Source: a virus
Virus record (IMG/VR): IMGVR_UViG_3300050119_000364
Coordinates: 1-51,560 of that record
Length of the DNA stretch: 51,560 nt
Strand: one strand, 5' to 3'
The position numbers and the translations under genes were made by a program. The notes beneath the pieces are model-generated. The model saw only the letters and a list, made by a program, of their open reading frames with translations. It was not told the origin of the DNA and did not search any database. Below are positions 41,117 through 48,593 of the stretch, one piece after another; positions within the stretch are counted from its first letter, which is position 1; every line of letters begins with the position of its first letter.

Positions 41117-42853
41117 ATGAAATCCCGGCCAATCGGCACCGACCAGAACATCTTGGCTTCCCATCACAATGACCGGCGCGACGACGCGCGCGGCGGCGGA
41201 TTCCTTTTGGCGCATCAGCAGCTCGGCGCCCTTGCTCTCGGCACGGCGCCCACAAACGGACAGACCGTTTCCTTCGTCGTCAACGGCACGACGATCATGG
41301 CAAAGGCCGTCGCATCCGTCTCAGCCGCGAACGACATCTATAATCCCGGCACTGCGCTCGGCTTCGTCACGAATCTTCTGAATTGGCTTCGCCGTCCGGA
41401 TCTCACCACCTCGACCCAGGTAGCCGCATCCGCTGCGAATCAGACCCTCCTCTCCTATGTGGGCTGGGCTTGGCCCGGCTCATCCACAAGCATCGTCCCG
41501 TTCTCACTCAATAAGAACGTAAACGGAATTTCGGGAGGCCTCACGAGTTTCAATATCACGACAACTGTGACGGGCGGCTCATGGACCGCTCATACGATGC
41601 AGCTCTATGTTGAGGACGGGACGTATTTCATAGGCAATACCCGGTACCTCTTCACCGGAGGATCAACGCCGACCGTTACGGCACCGTCTTCCCATCCGCG
41701 CATCGACGTTCTCACCATCGACACCTCGGGCACGCTCACATGGACGACGGGAACGGAGGCATCTTCGCCGGTCACGCCTTCATACCCGAGCGGCAAGGTC
41801 CCCATTTGCGAGCTCTATAACGTCGTTTCGGAAACTGCGCTCTACGACAACGAGAACCAGCAGAACGGTGAGGGGTATATCTCGAACGATGTGCGGCCGG
41901 TCGTGAACCAACTCGGCGGCAGTGGCACGATTGACGGTGCGTGGTTCACCGACCTCGGGGGTATTCCCTCGGGCGCGGGGGTCATCCCGTCGGCGAACGT
42001 TCCCGCCAATTCTTACAATTCGCAGAGCTTCACGGCCGCCACTGCCGTCACGAAAGGGCAGGCGCTCATTATGGGGAACGGAACGAGCCGATACCTGAAC
42101 GCCAACCAGACAGGCAATGGCCAGAATTGGCAGCTGCTGAATGCCGGCAATCCATACCTCGGGCAGACGTTCACCACGTCAGCGAACCATAGAGCACTCT
42201 CACAGTTCACGATATGGGTCAACGATACCTTTGACCCCGGCGAGCAGATCACTTGGTGGATTTACGCGACAAGCGGGGGAACGCCCACGGGAAGTGCCCT
42301 CGCGACCGGCACGTTCAGCGCCCCTTATAACAATCCATCCGCCGTCACTGTGACGCCGAGCCCTACATTAGTGCTCTCTCCGAGCACCGTCTACGCGATC
42401 GTGCTCAAGGACACCGGCACGAGCCAAAATGCCACGTATATCTATGGGAATACGGGAGCGGGTCTCTCGGGAGGGTCGCTCATCTATTCGAGCAACGGCA
42501 CATCGTGGACTACCAATTCGGGAGAATCGCTCTACCTCGTCGAATACGAGGTCATCACCGTCGCGGGAGAAGTGCAACCGTCCGACACGACGCAGACGGT
42601 CTACTCGGGCGATGCATACGACCTCGCCGACAACTTCTGCGGCTTCGCCCTTGCGAACGCTGCTGCCAATGCGACGGTGGGCGTAAACTTCGGCCCCATC
42701 GATGCTGACCAGAGCGCCCTTACTGTGGGCGCCGAATACTACCTGTATGGGTCGGGCGGCGCGATCGGCACAAGCGCCGGAGCAGTCGCCGTGAAGGTAG
42801 GCGTCGCCATGTCCTCGACGCAGCTCCTTATTAAGTTCGAAAATCACCCGTAA
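41117..42853 (+). CDS. Tail fibre / receptor-binding protein
   Basis: A 578-residue protein. After an N-terminal attachment part (about 1-100) come beta modules typical of fibres: FNITTTVTGGSWTAHTMQLY, PSYPSGKVPICELYNV (a common fibre phrase), then a jelly-roll-like region (about 335-470) with FTIWVNDTFDPGEQITWWIY and YAIVLKDTGT that resembles carbohydrate-binding folds. The end region AEYYLYGSGGAIGTSAGAVA is a C-terminal tip motif. It lies at the end of the tail genes and probably determines host range. Confidence 0.75.
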   Translation: MKSRPIGTDQNILASHHNDRRDDARGGGFLLAHQQLGALALGTAPTNGQTVSFVVNGTTIMAKAVASVSAANDIYNPGTALGFVTNLLNWLRRPDLTTSTQVAASAANQTLLSYVGWAWPGSSTSIVPFSLNKNVNGISGGLTSFNITTTVTGGSWTAHTMQLYVEDGTYFIGNTRYLFTGGSTPTVTAPSSHPRIDVLTIDTSGTLTWTTGTEASSPVTPSYPSGKVPICELYNVVSETALYDNENQQNGEGYISNDVRPVVNQLGGSGTIDGAWFTDLGGIPSGAGVIPSANVPANSYNSQSFTAATAVTKGQALIMGNGTSRYLNANQTGNGQNWQLLNAGNPYLGQTFTTSANHRALSQFTIWVNDTFDPGEQITWWIYATSGGTPTGSALATGTFSAPYNNPSAVTVTPSPTLVLSPSTVYAIVLKDTGTSQNATYIYGNTGAGLSGGSLIYSSNGTSWTTNSGESLYLVEYEVITVAGEVQPSDTTQTVYSGDAYDLADNFCGFALANAAANATVGVNFGPIDADQSALTVGAEYYLYGSGGAIGTSAGAVAVKVGVAMSSTQLLIKFENHP

Positions 42854-42855
42854 CC

Positions 42856-43146
42856 ATGGCGCCCACGAAACACACCCGTCACCCATCCTCCCCGACCGAG
42901 CTTGACCTCGCCCAGCAGATCGCCGAGCTTCGCGGGATCACGATCAAAGGATTCGAGGCGGTCAACAATCACCTCGCCACCCTCAACGGCCGCGTGGGAA
43001 AGCACGACGACCTTTTCGGGAAGATACTCGGCGACGAGAAATTCCAAGCGGGAACGCGTCAGGGCTTCAGCGTATCCGCGAAAGTGTTCCTTGCGATCAT
43101 CACGATCACGATCGGCATCCTCGCCATCATCTTCGGGCCGCACTGA
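42856..43146 (+). CDS. C-terminally anchored protein, XhlA/holin-accessory-like
   Basis: A 96-residue protein. A helical middle (LAQQIAELRGITIKGFEAVN, NNHLATLNGRVGKHDDLF) is followed by one hydrophobic helix at the C-terminus (FLAIITITIGILAIIFG). This order is that of XhlA-type lysis accessory proteins. It precedes the papain-like protease and the holin candidate, so a lysis role is likely. Confidence 0.6.
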   Translation: MAPTKHTRHPSSPTELDLAQQIAELRGITIKGFEAVNNHLATLNGRVGKHDDLFGKILGDEKFQAGTRQGFSVSAKVFLAIITITIGILAIIFGPH

Positions 43147-43165
43147 TTATCCACACTTGCGGAAA
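43147..43165 (+). promoter_or_regulatory. Recurring intergenic element TTATCCACACTTGCGGAAA (copy 3)
   Basis: Third copy of the TTATCCACnCTTGC element, directly after the upstream stop. Its first nine bases (43147-43155) equal the DnaA box consensus. It lies 27 nt before the protease gene. Confidence 0.45.
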
Positions 43166-43191
43166 TCCGCCAATCACTCACACTGAAAGCA

Positions 43192-44076
43192 ATGCCCAAG
43201 AACCTCGGCGCATTGGAACGCCCGAAAGATCCCCGCGATGTCCTCCTCGGGTCAGTTCAAGCGCCGGTCCAGATCCCCGCGACGTTCATTCCAAATGTCC
43301 AAGCGTGGCTCGTCCGCAACTATCAGGGCGAAACGCCGTTCTGCGGCGAACACGCCGGCGCGCACTTCAAGGCGATCCTCGACAACGTCGCATCCGGCGC
43401 GGTCGAGCGGAAATCTCCGCGCTACGGTGCGATCAAGCTGAAGTCCCCGTCGTCGCCCGTGTACGACGGCATTGCGATCGCCGATGGGACGACCATGACC
43501 GCTATTTTCAAATGGCTGGAGAAGGTCGGCGCTGACGACTATGAGCCGCTTGAGAATGACGTGACGCTGCCCCTTGCGACCTATTGCGAAGCCTCCGCCG
43601 TTACCCCCGCCATGGATGCCGATGCGGCCGCGTCCCTCATCGGTTCCTACGCATTCGGCGCGACCGACTTCGCATCGATCTGTCAGGCGATCTACCAAAA
43701 CAAAGCGGTCATTCTTCTCATCAAATGCGATGACGGCTTCTGGGGTACGGCGACGCCGACCTTCACCACTCCGACGTACGGCCACTTCGTCGTCGCCTAC
43801 GGATACGACGGGGCGGGAATTTATGTCGTGGACTCGGCCGACCCGCAGAACGAATTCGCGTTCAAGCACATCCTCGCGCATTACATAACCCCTACCTTCT
43901 TCTTCGAATCGGGCACCGCGATCGATCTTCCCCCGGCGGTGAAACAAGCGCTCACGACGAATACCGCCGTTCCCGCGAGCGTCACGAGCGCCCTTTCAAC
44001 CGGCCAGCTCTCGCTCGCCGAGCAAATTCTTAACGATATTGAGTCGGCACTCGCCCTGATCAAGCAGGAGCTCTAA
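43192..44076 (+). CDS. Papain-like (C1-type) cysteine protease
   Basis: A 294-residue protein. The catalytic set can be read in papain order: Q45 and C51 in QGETPFCGEHAGAHF, H198 in YGHFVVAYGYD, and D214 in VVDSADP, where papain has Asn. The Q-to-C distance of six residues matches papain. The C-terminal 60 residues are a helical tail. No signal peptide. Papain-like enzymes are rare as phage lysis or virion proteins; this one stands between lysis-type membrane proteins, so it could cut peptide cross-links or surface proteins, or act inside the host. Target unknown. Confidence 0.75.
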   Translation: MPKNLGALERPKDPRDVLLGSVQAPVQIPATFIPNVQAWLVRNYQGETPFCGEHAGAHFKAILDNVASGAVERKSPRYGAIKLKSPSSPVYDGIAIADGTTMTAIFKWLEKVGADDYEPLENDVTLPLATYCEASAVTPAMDADAAASLIGSYAFGATDFASICQAIYQNKAVILLIKCDDGFWGTATPTFTTPTYGHFVVAYGYDGAGIYVVDSADPQNEFAFKHILAHYITPTFFFESGTAIDLPPAVKQALTTNTAVPASVTSALSTGQLSLAEQILNDIESALALIKQEL

Positions 44077-44078
44077 AA

Positions 44079-44091
44079 GGTCGAAGAATCA
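44079..44091 (+). promoter_or_regulatory. Leader element GGTCGAAGAATCA
   Basis: Directly after the TAA of the protease gene; GGTCGA lies 17 nt before the ATG at 44102. Same 13 nt as at 37045. Confidence 0.4.
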
Positions 44092-44101
44092 CTTCACCAC
44101 A

Positions 44102-44320
44102 ATGCTTACGAAACTCGCGGGATACAAGACGTACGCCCTCGGTACGCTTGGAATCCTTTACGCCGTCGGCGGTTTTTTCACCGGGCATCTTGACTCGCAA
44201 ACCGCCCTCGGCATCGTTTTCGCCGCGCTTACTGCGATGGGAATTCGGAACGGTATCACGACAGAAGTTCAGGCGCTCGCAGCCAAGCTCCCCGATAAGA
44301 CACTTCCGCCCCAGCAATAG
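44102..44320 (+). CDS. Holin-like small membrane protein
   Basis: A 72-residue protein with two hydrophobic segments (about 8-27 and 33-50: YALGTLGILYAVGGFFTG, then ALGIVFAALTAMGIRNGI) and a polar C-terminal tail. The layout is that of small phage holins or holin-like proteins. Located at the end of the late operon, after the tail fibre and protease genes. It probably permeabilises the inner membrane to let the lysin act. Confidence 0.65.
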   Translation: MLTKLAGYKTYALGTLGILYAVGGFFTGHLDSQTALGIVFAALTAMGIRNGITTEVQALAAKLPDKTLPPQQ

Positions 44321-44442
44321 CCGAAATGAGGACCTGAGTGTCCTCTCCTGCTTCGCCGCGGCCAAACCAAGCGCTTTCGACCCGCTTGAAACCGCCGTAG
44401 CGGGGCAGGGCAGGGCACTTAAAGTCCTTTGGGATTTGAACT

Positions 44443-44601
44443 TCCAGCGCTATCAGGAAGCGTTCCTCGGTCTGGGAAGACCCGGCGCGCGCGATGGACA
44501 TTTCTTGATAGCGCTGGGCGTTTGAAAAAGGAATTCTCCTCGACAGGATTCCCCTGCTAAACGGCACAAGCGCCCAAGCCCTTTCACAACAAGGAGAATT
44601 C
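44443..44601 (+). promoter_or_regulatory. Structured 5' leader that sequesters the Shine-Dalgarno of the next gene
   Basis: CCAGCGCTATCAGGAA (44444-44459) pairs with TTCTTGATAGCGCTGG (44502-44517) over 16 bp with one G-U; inside, GGTCT/AGACC (44469-44482) closes a GGGA tetraloop. Downstream, GAATTCTCCT (44531-44540) pairs perfectly with AGGAGAATTC (44592-44601), hiding the Shine-Dalgarno AGGAG of the gene at 44603. This is the layout of a riboswitch, RNA thermometer or protein-controlled leader. The hairpin GAGGAC/GTCCTC at 44328-44345 may end the late operon just before it. Confidence 0.6.
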
Positions 44602-44602
44602 A

Positions 44603-45319
44603 ATGGACCAGCTCATCGCCCATGCGGGAGCCAGTAAACTCTCGCGCGATCAACTTGTCACCATCCTTCCGCCGGAAGCGACGGACACCTTCAAACCAAT
44701 CAAACATGCCGATCTCGTGGACGAAGTCCATGAGGCATTGGCCCGGCGCCAGCTCTCCATCGTCCGGGACGAATACGCGGTCTCGGAAGACGGCATGAAG
44801 CTTTTCGGCGTCCTTGACCTCACGACCTCGGCGCAGGACTTCCGCTTCTCGATCGGCATCCGGAACGCGAACGACAAGTCCATGCGGTTCGGCATGGTCT
44901 CGGGCATCCGGGTATTCGTGTGCGACAACATGGCCTTCAACGGCGAGTTCTTCGCCATTCAGGCCAAGCACACGAAGAAGCTCCTCATCATGGACTCGAT
45001 CGCCTTGGGTATCGACCGCATCCAGCGGAACTTCAAACCTCTCACCGAACAGGTGGAGCGCTGGAAAGCGGATCAGCTTACGGACGACCGGGCGAAGGCG
45101 ATCATCTACGACGCTTTCATCGCCGGCAAACTCGAAGCCCCGAAGCACCTTGCGAAGCTCGTGGATCTTGCGTATTTCAAACCGCAGTATCCCGACTTCG
45201 AGCCGCGGAACGTGTGGTCGCTCCAAAACGCCTTCACGTCCGCCTTCAAGGTTCTCGAACCGATGCCCCAGTTCCGGGCGACGGCCAATCTCGGCGAGTT
45301 CTTCGCCGGGGTGAACTGA
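44603..45319 (+). CDS. DUF932 phage/plasmid-like protein
   Basis: A 238-residue protein of the DUF932 type common on plasmids and phages. Readable parts are DEVHEALARRQLSIVRDEYA, DLTTSAQDFRFSIGIRNAND, MRFGMVSGIRVFVCDNMAFN (the FVCDNMAF strand is typical) and FKVLEPMPQFRATANLGEFF at the end. Function is unknown; a role in replication or in protection of element DNA has been proposed for relatives. Strong Shine-Dalgarno AAGGAG, apparently buried in a leader helix. Confidence 0.8.
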   Translation: MDQLIAHAGASKLSRDQLVTILPPEATDTFKPIKHADLVDEVHEALARRQLSIVRDEYAVSEDGMKLFGVLDLTTSAQDFRFSIGIRNANDKSMRFGMVSGIRVFVCDNMAFNGEFFAIQAKHTKKLLIMDSIALGIDRIQRNFKPLTEQVERWKADQLTDDRAKAIIYDAFIAGKLEAPKHLAKLVDLAYFKPQYPDFEPRNVWSLQNAFTSAFKVLEPMPQFRATANLGEFFAGVN

Positions 45320-45327
45320 GGGCCGCC

Positions 45328-45696
45328 ATGATCCCAGACACCGATCTTCACACGCTGAAATCGCTCTCCCGGGCGGTACGGGGAGGCACCTTGGACGCGC
45401 TCCGGCTTGCCGAACGCGCCTATGCGATGGGATCGACCGCATGTCATCTCGCCATGAGGTGCGCCATGCCCGATCCCGACACCCTGAACCTGTCGGCGCT
45501 CGAACGGATCGCCTTCACAAAAGCGATGGAGCGCACCGGCAGCGTCGTGGCTGCAGCCCGATTGCTGGGCATCAGCAGGACGAATGCCTACCGGAAAGCA
45601 AAGCAGTACGGCATCGCGCAAAAACGCGTGACGTGCCCGAACTGCCACGCGCCGATCACGGGGAGCGCGCCATGCCTCGATCAACCATCGGCCTGA
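45328..45696 (+). CDS. Fis-type HTH regulator with zinc tail
   Basis: A 122-residue protein. Residues about 60-95 are a Fis-type HTH: IAFTKAMERTGSVVAAARLL followed by GISRTNAYRKAKQYG. The C-terminus has CPNCHAPI and a further Cys. It could regulate the accessory genes or the late operon. It overlaps the next gene by 25 nt. Confidence 0.65.
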   Translation: MIPDTDLHTLKSLSRAVRGGTLDALRLAERAYAMGSTACHLAMRCAMPDPDTLNLSALERIAFTKAMERTGSVVAAARLLGISRTNAYRKAKQYGIAQKRVTCPNCHAPITGSAPCLDQPSA

Positions 45697-45887
45697 CGCG
45701 CCATCACCGGAAGCCCCGCTCGCTCGGCGGCACGGCGGAGAAGAACAACATCTCGCGACTGCCTCCGAAGAAGCACGACGCTTGGCATATTTTGTTCCGC
45801 GACTGGCCACCCGAGCGGATAGCCGAAGAAATCAACGCAACGTATCTCGATCCCGACTATCGGTTCATCGCTGTTCGTCGGGAGTGA
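45672..45887 (+). CDS. Small HNH-like protein, 71 aa
   Basis: A 71-residue protein with LTRHHRKPRSLGGTAEKNNI, then HDAWHILFRDWPPERIAEEI and TYLDPDYRF. I recall this compact family as widespread small bacterial proteins with an HNH-like HH...N...H pattern. Nuclease activity is unproven. Overlaps the HTH gene. Confidence 0.6.
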   Translation: MPRSTIGLTRHHRKPRSLGGTAEKNNISRLPPKKHDAWHILFRDWPPERIAEEINATYLDPDYRFIAVRRE

Positions 45888-45898
45888 AAGGAGACACC

Positions 45899-46108
45899 AT
45901 GGTCGTCGGGACTACCGTCATTTGCGATTTCTGCTTTGAACGCTGCCTGCCCGATGACTTCACGATCGTTCATCTCGAAAAGGCCGGACAGCCGTTTGAA
46001 TTCACCTTCCACAACACGCTCGAAAAACCGTGTTTGAAATCCAAAATCGAGGAACTTCGGCAAAAGTTCCCGATCCCAATCTTTTCAGATCCCTCCGCCT
46101 CCGAGTAA
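45899..46108 (+). CDS. Small Cys-containing hypothetical protein, 69 aa
   Basis: A 69-residue protein with CDFCFERC (about 9-16) at the N-terminus and one more Cys later, possibly one zinc site. A strong Shine-Dalgarno AAAGGAG precedes the ATG. Its stop codon lies inside the terminator hairpin at 46097-46123, ending the 44603-46108 operon. Confidence 0.55.
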   Translation: MVVGTTVICDFCFERCLPDDFTIVHLEKAGQPFEFTFHNTLEKPCLKSKIEELRQKFPIPIFSDPSASE

Positions 46109-46123
46109 TTTCGGAGGCTTTTT
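46097..46123 (+). terminator. Rho-independent terminator
   Basis: GCCTCCGA (46097-46104) pairs with TCGGAGGC (46111-46118), loop of 6 nt, followed by TTTTT. It ends the plus-strand operon that starts at 44603. Confidence 0.85.
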
Positions 46124-46199
46124 CTACCTTGGGGGAACCGAATTAGATACTTTTATTTGCCTGATTACACCCCCTACAATCCCGAGTAATCGGAGTTTA

Positions 46200-46793
46200 T
46201 TGTTGGGAATTAAACTTCTTCCGGAAGATATTAGAGCAACGTATCAAATTGAAGAGCGCCACCACGCGTGCGCGATTCTCAAGCTCGATTTTCCCAACGA
46301 ATGGGATGATCTCATCGCGGTATTGCGCGACTTCACCCTCAAGAAGAGCGCAGTGCAGGCGAAGGGAGGACGCAAATCTCCGATCGCCGAATCGATCGAC
46401 GGGCTCTTTGCCGGACGCAAATGGGTGGAAAAGAATTTCGAGATCAACGTCACTGCCGACGGTGTTTCGACCCTCGCGCCAACGCATTTGGTGGACTACT
46501 ACAAGAACCGGATCGCCATCGAGACCGAATGGAATAATAAGGACCCCTTTTTCGATCGCGATCTAACGACGTTCCGTTTGCTCTTCGACTTGAACGTCCT
46601 GAGCGTCGGGATCATCATCACGCGGGCAGATGAACTGCAGCAGATTTTCAAAGACGTGGGCAAGAAGACCGCTGCGGGCGCGTCCACGACTCACATGTCG
46701 AAGCTGATTCCCAAGATGGCGAACCGCGCTGGCGGCGGGTGCCCTGTCCTCGGGTTCGGAATCACCATAAAGAAGTTCGACCCGAACGCCTAA
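46200..46793 (+). CDS. BglII-family type II restriction endonuclease
   Basis: A 197-residue protein. The stretch IAIETEWNNKDPFFDRDLTT (about 101-120) is the signature of the BglII-family nucleases, with the acidic residues and Asn-Lys expected at the active site. DLNVLSVGIIITRADELQQI and a C-terminal GGGCPVLGFGITIKKFDP complete the fold. No ATG fits: the start is TTG at 46200 or TTG at 46203, the latter with GGAG 7 nt upstream. A weak start would keep the nuclease low. It is convergent with the methyltransferase gene and the stop codons overlap. BglII itself cuts AGATCT; the specificity of this enzyme cannot be read. Confidence 0.8.
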   Translation: MLGIKLLPEDIRATYQIEERHHACAILKLDFPNEWDDLIAVLRDFTLKKSAVQAKGGRKSPIAESIDGLFAGRKWVEKNFEINVTADGVSTLAPTHLVDYYKNRIAIETEWNNKDPFFDRDLTTFRLLFDLNVLSVGIIITRADELQQIFKDVGKKTAAGASTTHMSKLIPKMANRAGGGCPVLGFGITIKKFDPNA

Positions 46794-47485
46794 ACCTCGA
46801 AGAGCAGCCTCTCACCCTCGGGCAGTCTTCCACTTTGCGAATGATTCGCGTACGTGTTCCACGAGGGCGTGTACGATTCGTCTGCTTGATTGCCCCATGT
46901 TGTCCAACCCTTACGCTCACCGCGAGCGAAGAGTTCGAGGAATGGACCCCTGCTGCACGACTCGATGATCTTGTACTGTTCATCCGGCTTCCGAGAGTGT
47001 TCCCGCTTCCGGCTCGACAAATAGTTCACTTGTCGGCGCCCCGGCGCGAGCGTACGCGCGTTCTCCCCGCGGACGCCAAAGAGAATCAACTCAGTAACAT
47101 TGCGGAAATAAAATCCCACGCCGCGCCCGTCCGAACCGCCGTCTTTGCGGATCTTGTGCCACACGAGATTGCTTTTGTATTTGAATCCCCACGCCTGCAA
47201 CACCGCGATTCCCTCTGGCAACAGGGCATTCGGGCACCAGAGGTAGAGGTGAGCCGTAGGGGCCGCGATCGAGGAGACCGGTAGCTTGATGATGTCGTCA
47301 AGCTTCAATGTCCCGTAACGCGAGAGGCGCTTATGCTCGGGAGCGACCTTGCCGGTGCGGTTCTGGAATTGCCACGGCGGATCGCAGAGGATCGTACCGA
47401 ATTTTCGTTTACCAACGAACCCCAGCAGATCTTCAGCGGGGGAATGGGTCGTGTCGCTTGCCCGGCACGTCTTCATAGCCCTCAT
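46790..47485 (-). CDS. MT-A70 family DNA adenine methyltransferase
   Basis: A 231-residue protein. It has the catalytic DPPW motif in FGTILCDPPWQFQNRTGKVA (about 31-50), APTAHLYLWCPNALLPEGIA, and the SAM-binding ELILFGVRGE and FLELFARGERKGWTTWGNQA at the C-terminal end. MT-A70 enzymes make N6-methyladenine. Paired tail to tail with the BglII-family nuclease, it should protect phage and host sites. The ATG at 47485 was chosen; 47476 (ATG) and a TTG at 47548 are alternatives. Confidence 0.85.
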   Translation of the reverse strand: MRAMKTCRASDTTHSPAEDLLGFVGKRKFGTILCDPPWQFQNRTGKVAPEHKRLSRYGTLKLDDIIKLPVSSIAAPTAHLYLWCPNALLPEGIAVLQAWGFKYKSNLVWHKIRKDGGSDGRGVGFYFRNVTELILFGVRGENARTLAPGRRQVNYLSSRKREHSRKPDEQYKIIESCSRGPFLELFARGERKGWTTWGNQADESYTPSWNTYANHSQSGRLPEGERLLFEV

Positions 47486-47650
47486 GTTTGCATTTTCTTC
47501 GTCCCCCTGCAATTGGCAGACTGTGGACAACAGGGCTTGAATTCCCAATCTGGCATGCCATGCTTAAAGCGTCCCCAAACCATCCGCCGCCCTTCAATGT
47601 GGCGGCAGCGCGAATCAGCGCGGGCCGTGAGTGAGAGTACCGGCCGCATT

Positions 47651-48142
47651 ATGAAACCCCGAGTATGGATTCCCCTTCTTTTAGCCATTTTTGCCCCGTT
47701 TTCTCTTCCAGCCGCGTCCTATAGCGTCCAGCCCGCTTTTGCATCATCGACCTCTCCTGTGGTCATTTTTCAGCCCGAAATAGGCATCCTTGAGGAAGCG
47801 CAGCAGCTTTTCGCCAAATACGGCCCCCGACCGCCGTATAACGGCCCCGTCTTCGCGAAAAATGAGCCCCTAAGCCCTGAGGAGGCGTCGGACACCCTTC
47901 CTTTCATCCTCGCCTGCGAAAGCGGCGGCAGGGACGTTTCCGAGCTCGATAGCAATCACAAGATGAGCCGCGGCACGGCGCAGTTCCAAGACGCCACATG
48001 GGCCGAGCGGCAGGCGCAATCGGCCATTCAGGGGACTGCGACCGAAGCCATCCCCGCCGTCCTCATGTCCCTATGGTCTTTGGAACACGGCTATATTTCC
48101 CAATGGTCCTGCGCGGCGCTCGAAAAGATCATCGGCGCGTAA
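47651..48142 (+). CDS. Exported lysozyme/transglycosylase-like lysin
   Basis: A 163-residue protein. The first 33 residues (MKPRVWIPLLLAIFAPFSLP, then AASYSVQPAFA) form a signal peptide. The catalytic region is ILACESGGRD (about 93-102), with the Glu expected to be catalytic, followed by NHKMSRGTAQFQDATWAERQ (about 109-128), the SLT/lysozyme-like glycine and Gln-Phe pattern. It would cut peptidoglycan after Sec export, as signal-arrest or signal-peptide endolysins do. It lies far from the holin-like genes and divergent from the methyltransferase. Confidence 0.72.
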   Translation: MKPRVWIPLLLAIFAPFSLPAASYSVQPAFASSTSPVVIFQPEIGILEEAQQLFAKYGPRPPYNGPVFAKNEPLSPEEASDTLPFILACESGGRDVSELDSNHKMSRGTAQFQDATWAERQAQSAIQGTATEAIPAVLMSLWSLEHGYISQWSCAALEKIIGA

Positions 48143-48275
48143 CGAAACGCCCCAACCCCCGTAGCACTTGATAGGCGGGTTTATGGGGACCTCGCCCAAA
48201 AGGTTCACAGGTCGGAATGGTCGAAACATTCTATGACCTTCCATTTTCAGAAAAGCTAAAAGAAATATCTTTTGC

Positions 48276-48324
48276 GCCGCCGATTTCTTCCGGTGTATTC
48301 CCGGGACGGCGGCTTTTTCTTTTT
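48276..48324 (+). terminator. Rho-independent terminator
   Basis: GCCGCC (48276-48281) pairs with GGCGGC (48308-48313), followed by TTTTTCTTTTT. A smaller hairpin GAATG/CATTC lies upstream at about 48216-48232. It ends the lysin transcript. Confidence 0.75.
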
Positions 48325-48338
48325 CATTAGTAACCACA

Positions 48339-48593
48339 ATGGTTCGTATTTCCTTCGCGCGAAACCGAATCCATAGTACTTTTCCAAGTACCATGTTCAA
48401 CTCCACGGAACTTAATAACATTCGCCGAACCCTTGAATACGACAAACAGGACCTTCGCCGCTTTGAAAACGATCCCCACACACCCATAGAATCAATTGCC
48501 ACGGTAAAGGGGATTATCAAAGCAAAAGAGGCCAAACTCGCCTTCTTTAGCGATCTACCAGTTTTCCCCAGCCTCCCCCTTGCGCGATCCTGA
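48339..48593 (+). CDS. Small helical hypothetical protein, 84 aa
   Basis: An 84-residue frame. The coding-like part begins at MFNSTELNNIRRTLEYDKQD (ATG at 48393) and is helical; the longer start at 48339 follows the leader AACCACA. The C-terminal residues are Pro-rich. It ends directly at the first helix of the structured region that follows. Moderate support only. Confidence 0.4.
   Translation: MVRISFARNRIHSTFPSTMFNSTELNNIRRTLEYDKQDLRRFENDPHTPIESIATVKGIIKAKEAKLAFFSDLPVFPSLPLARS

Noticed and set aside
47586-47606. GCCGCC/GGCGGC hairpin between methyltransferase and lysin genes
   Set aside because: Short, no U-run, and in a divergent promoter region; role unclear.
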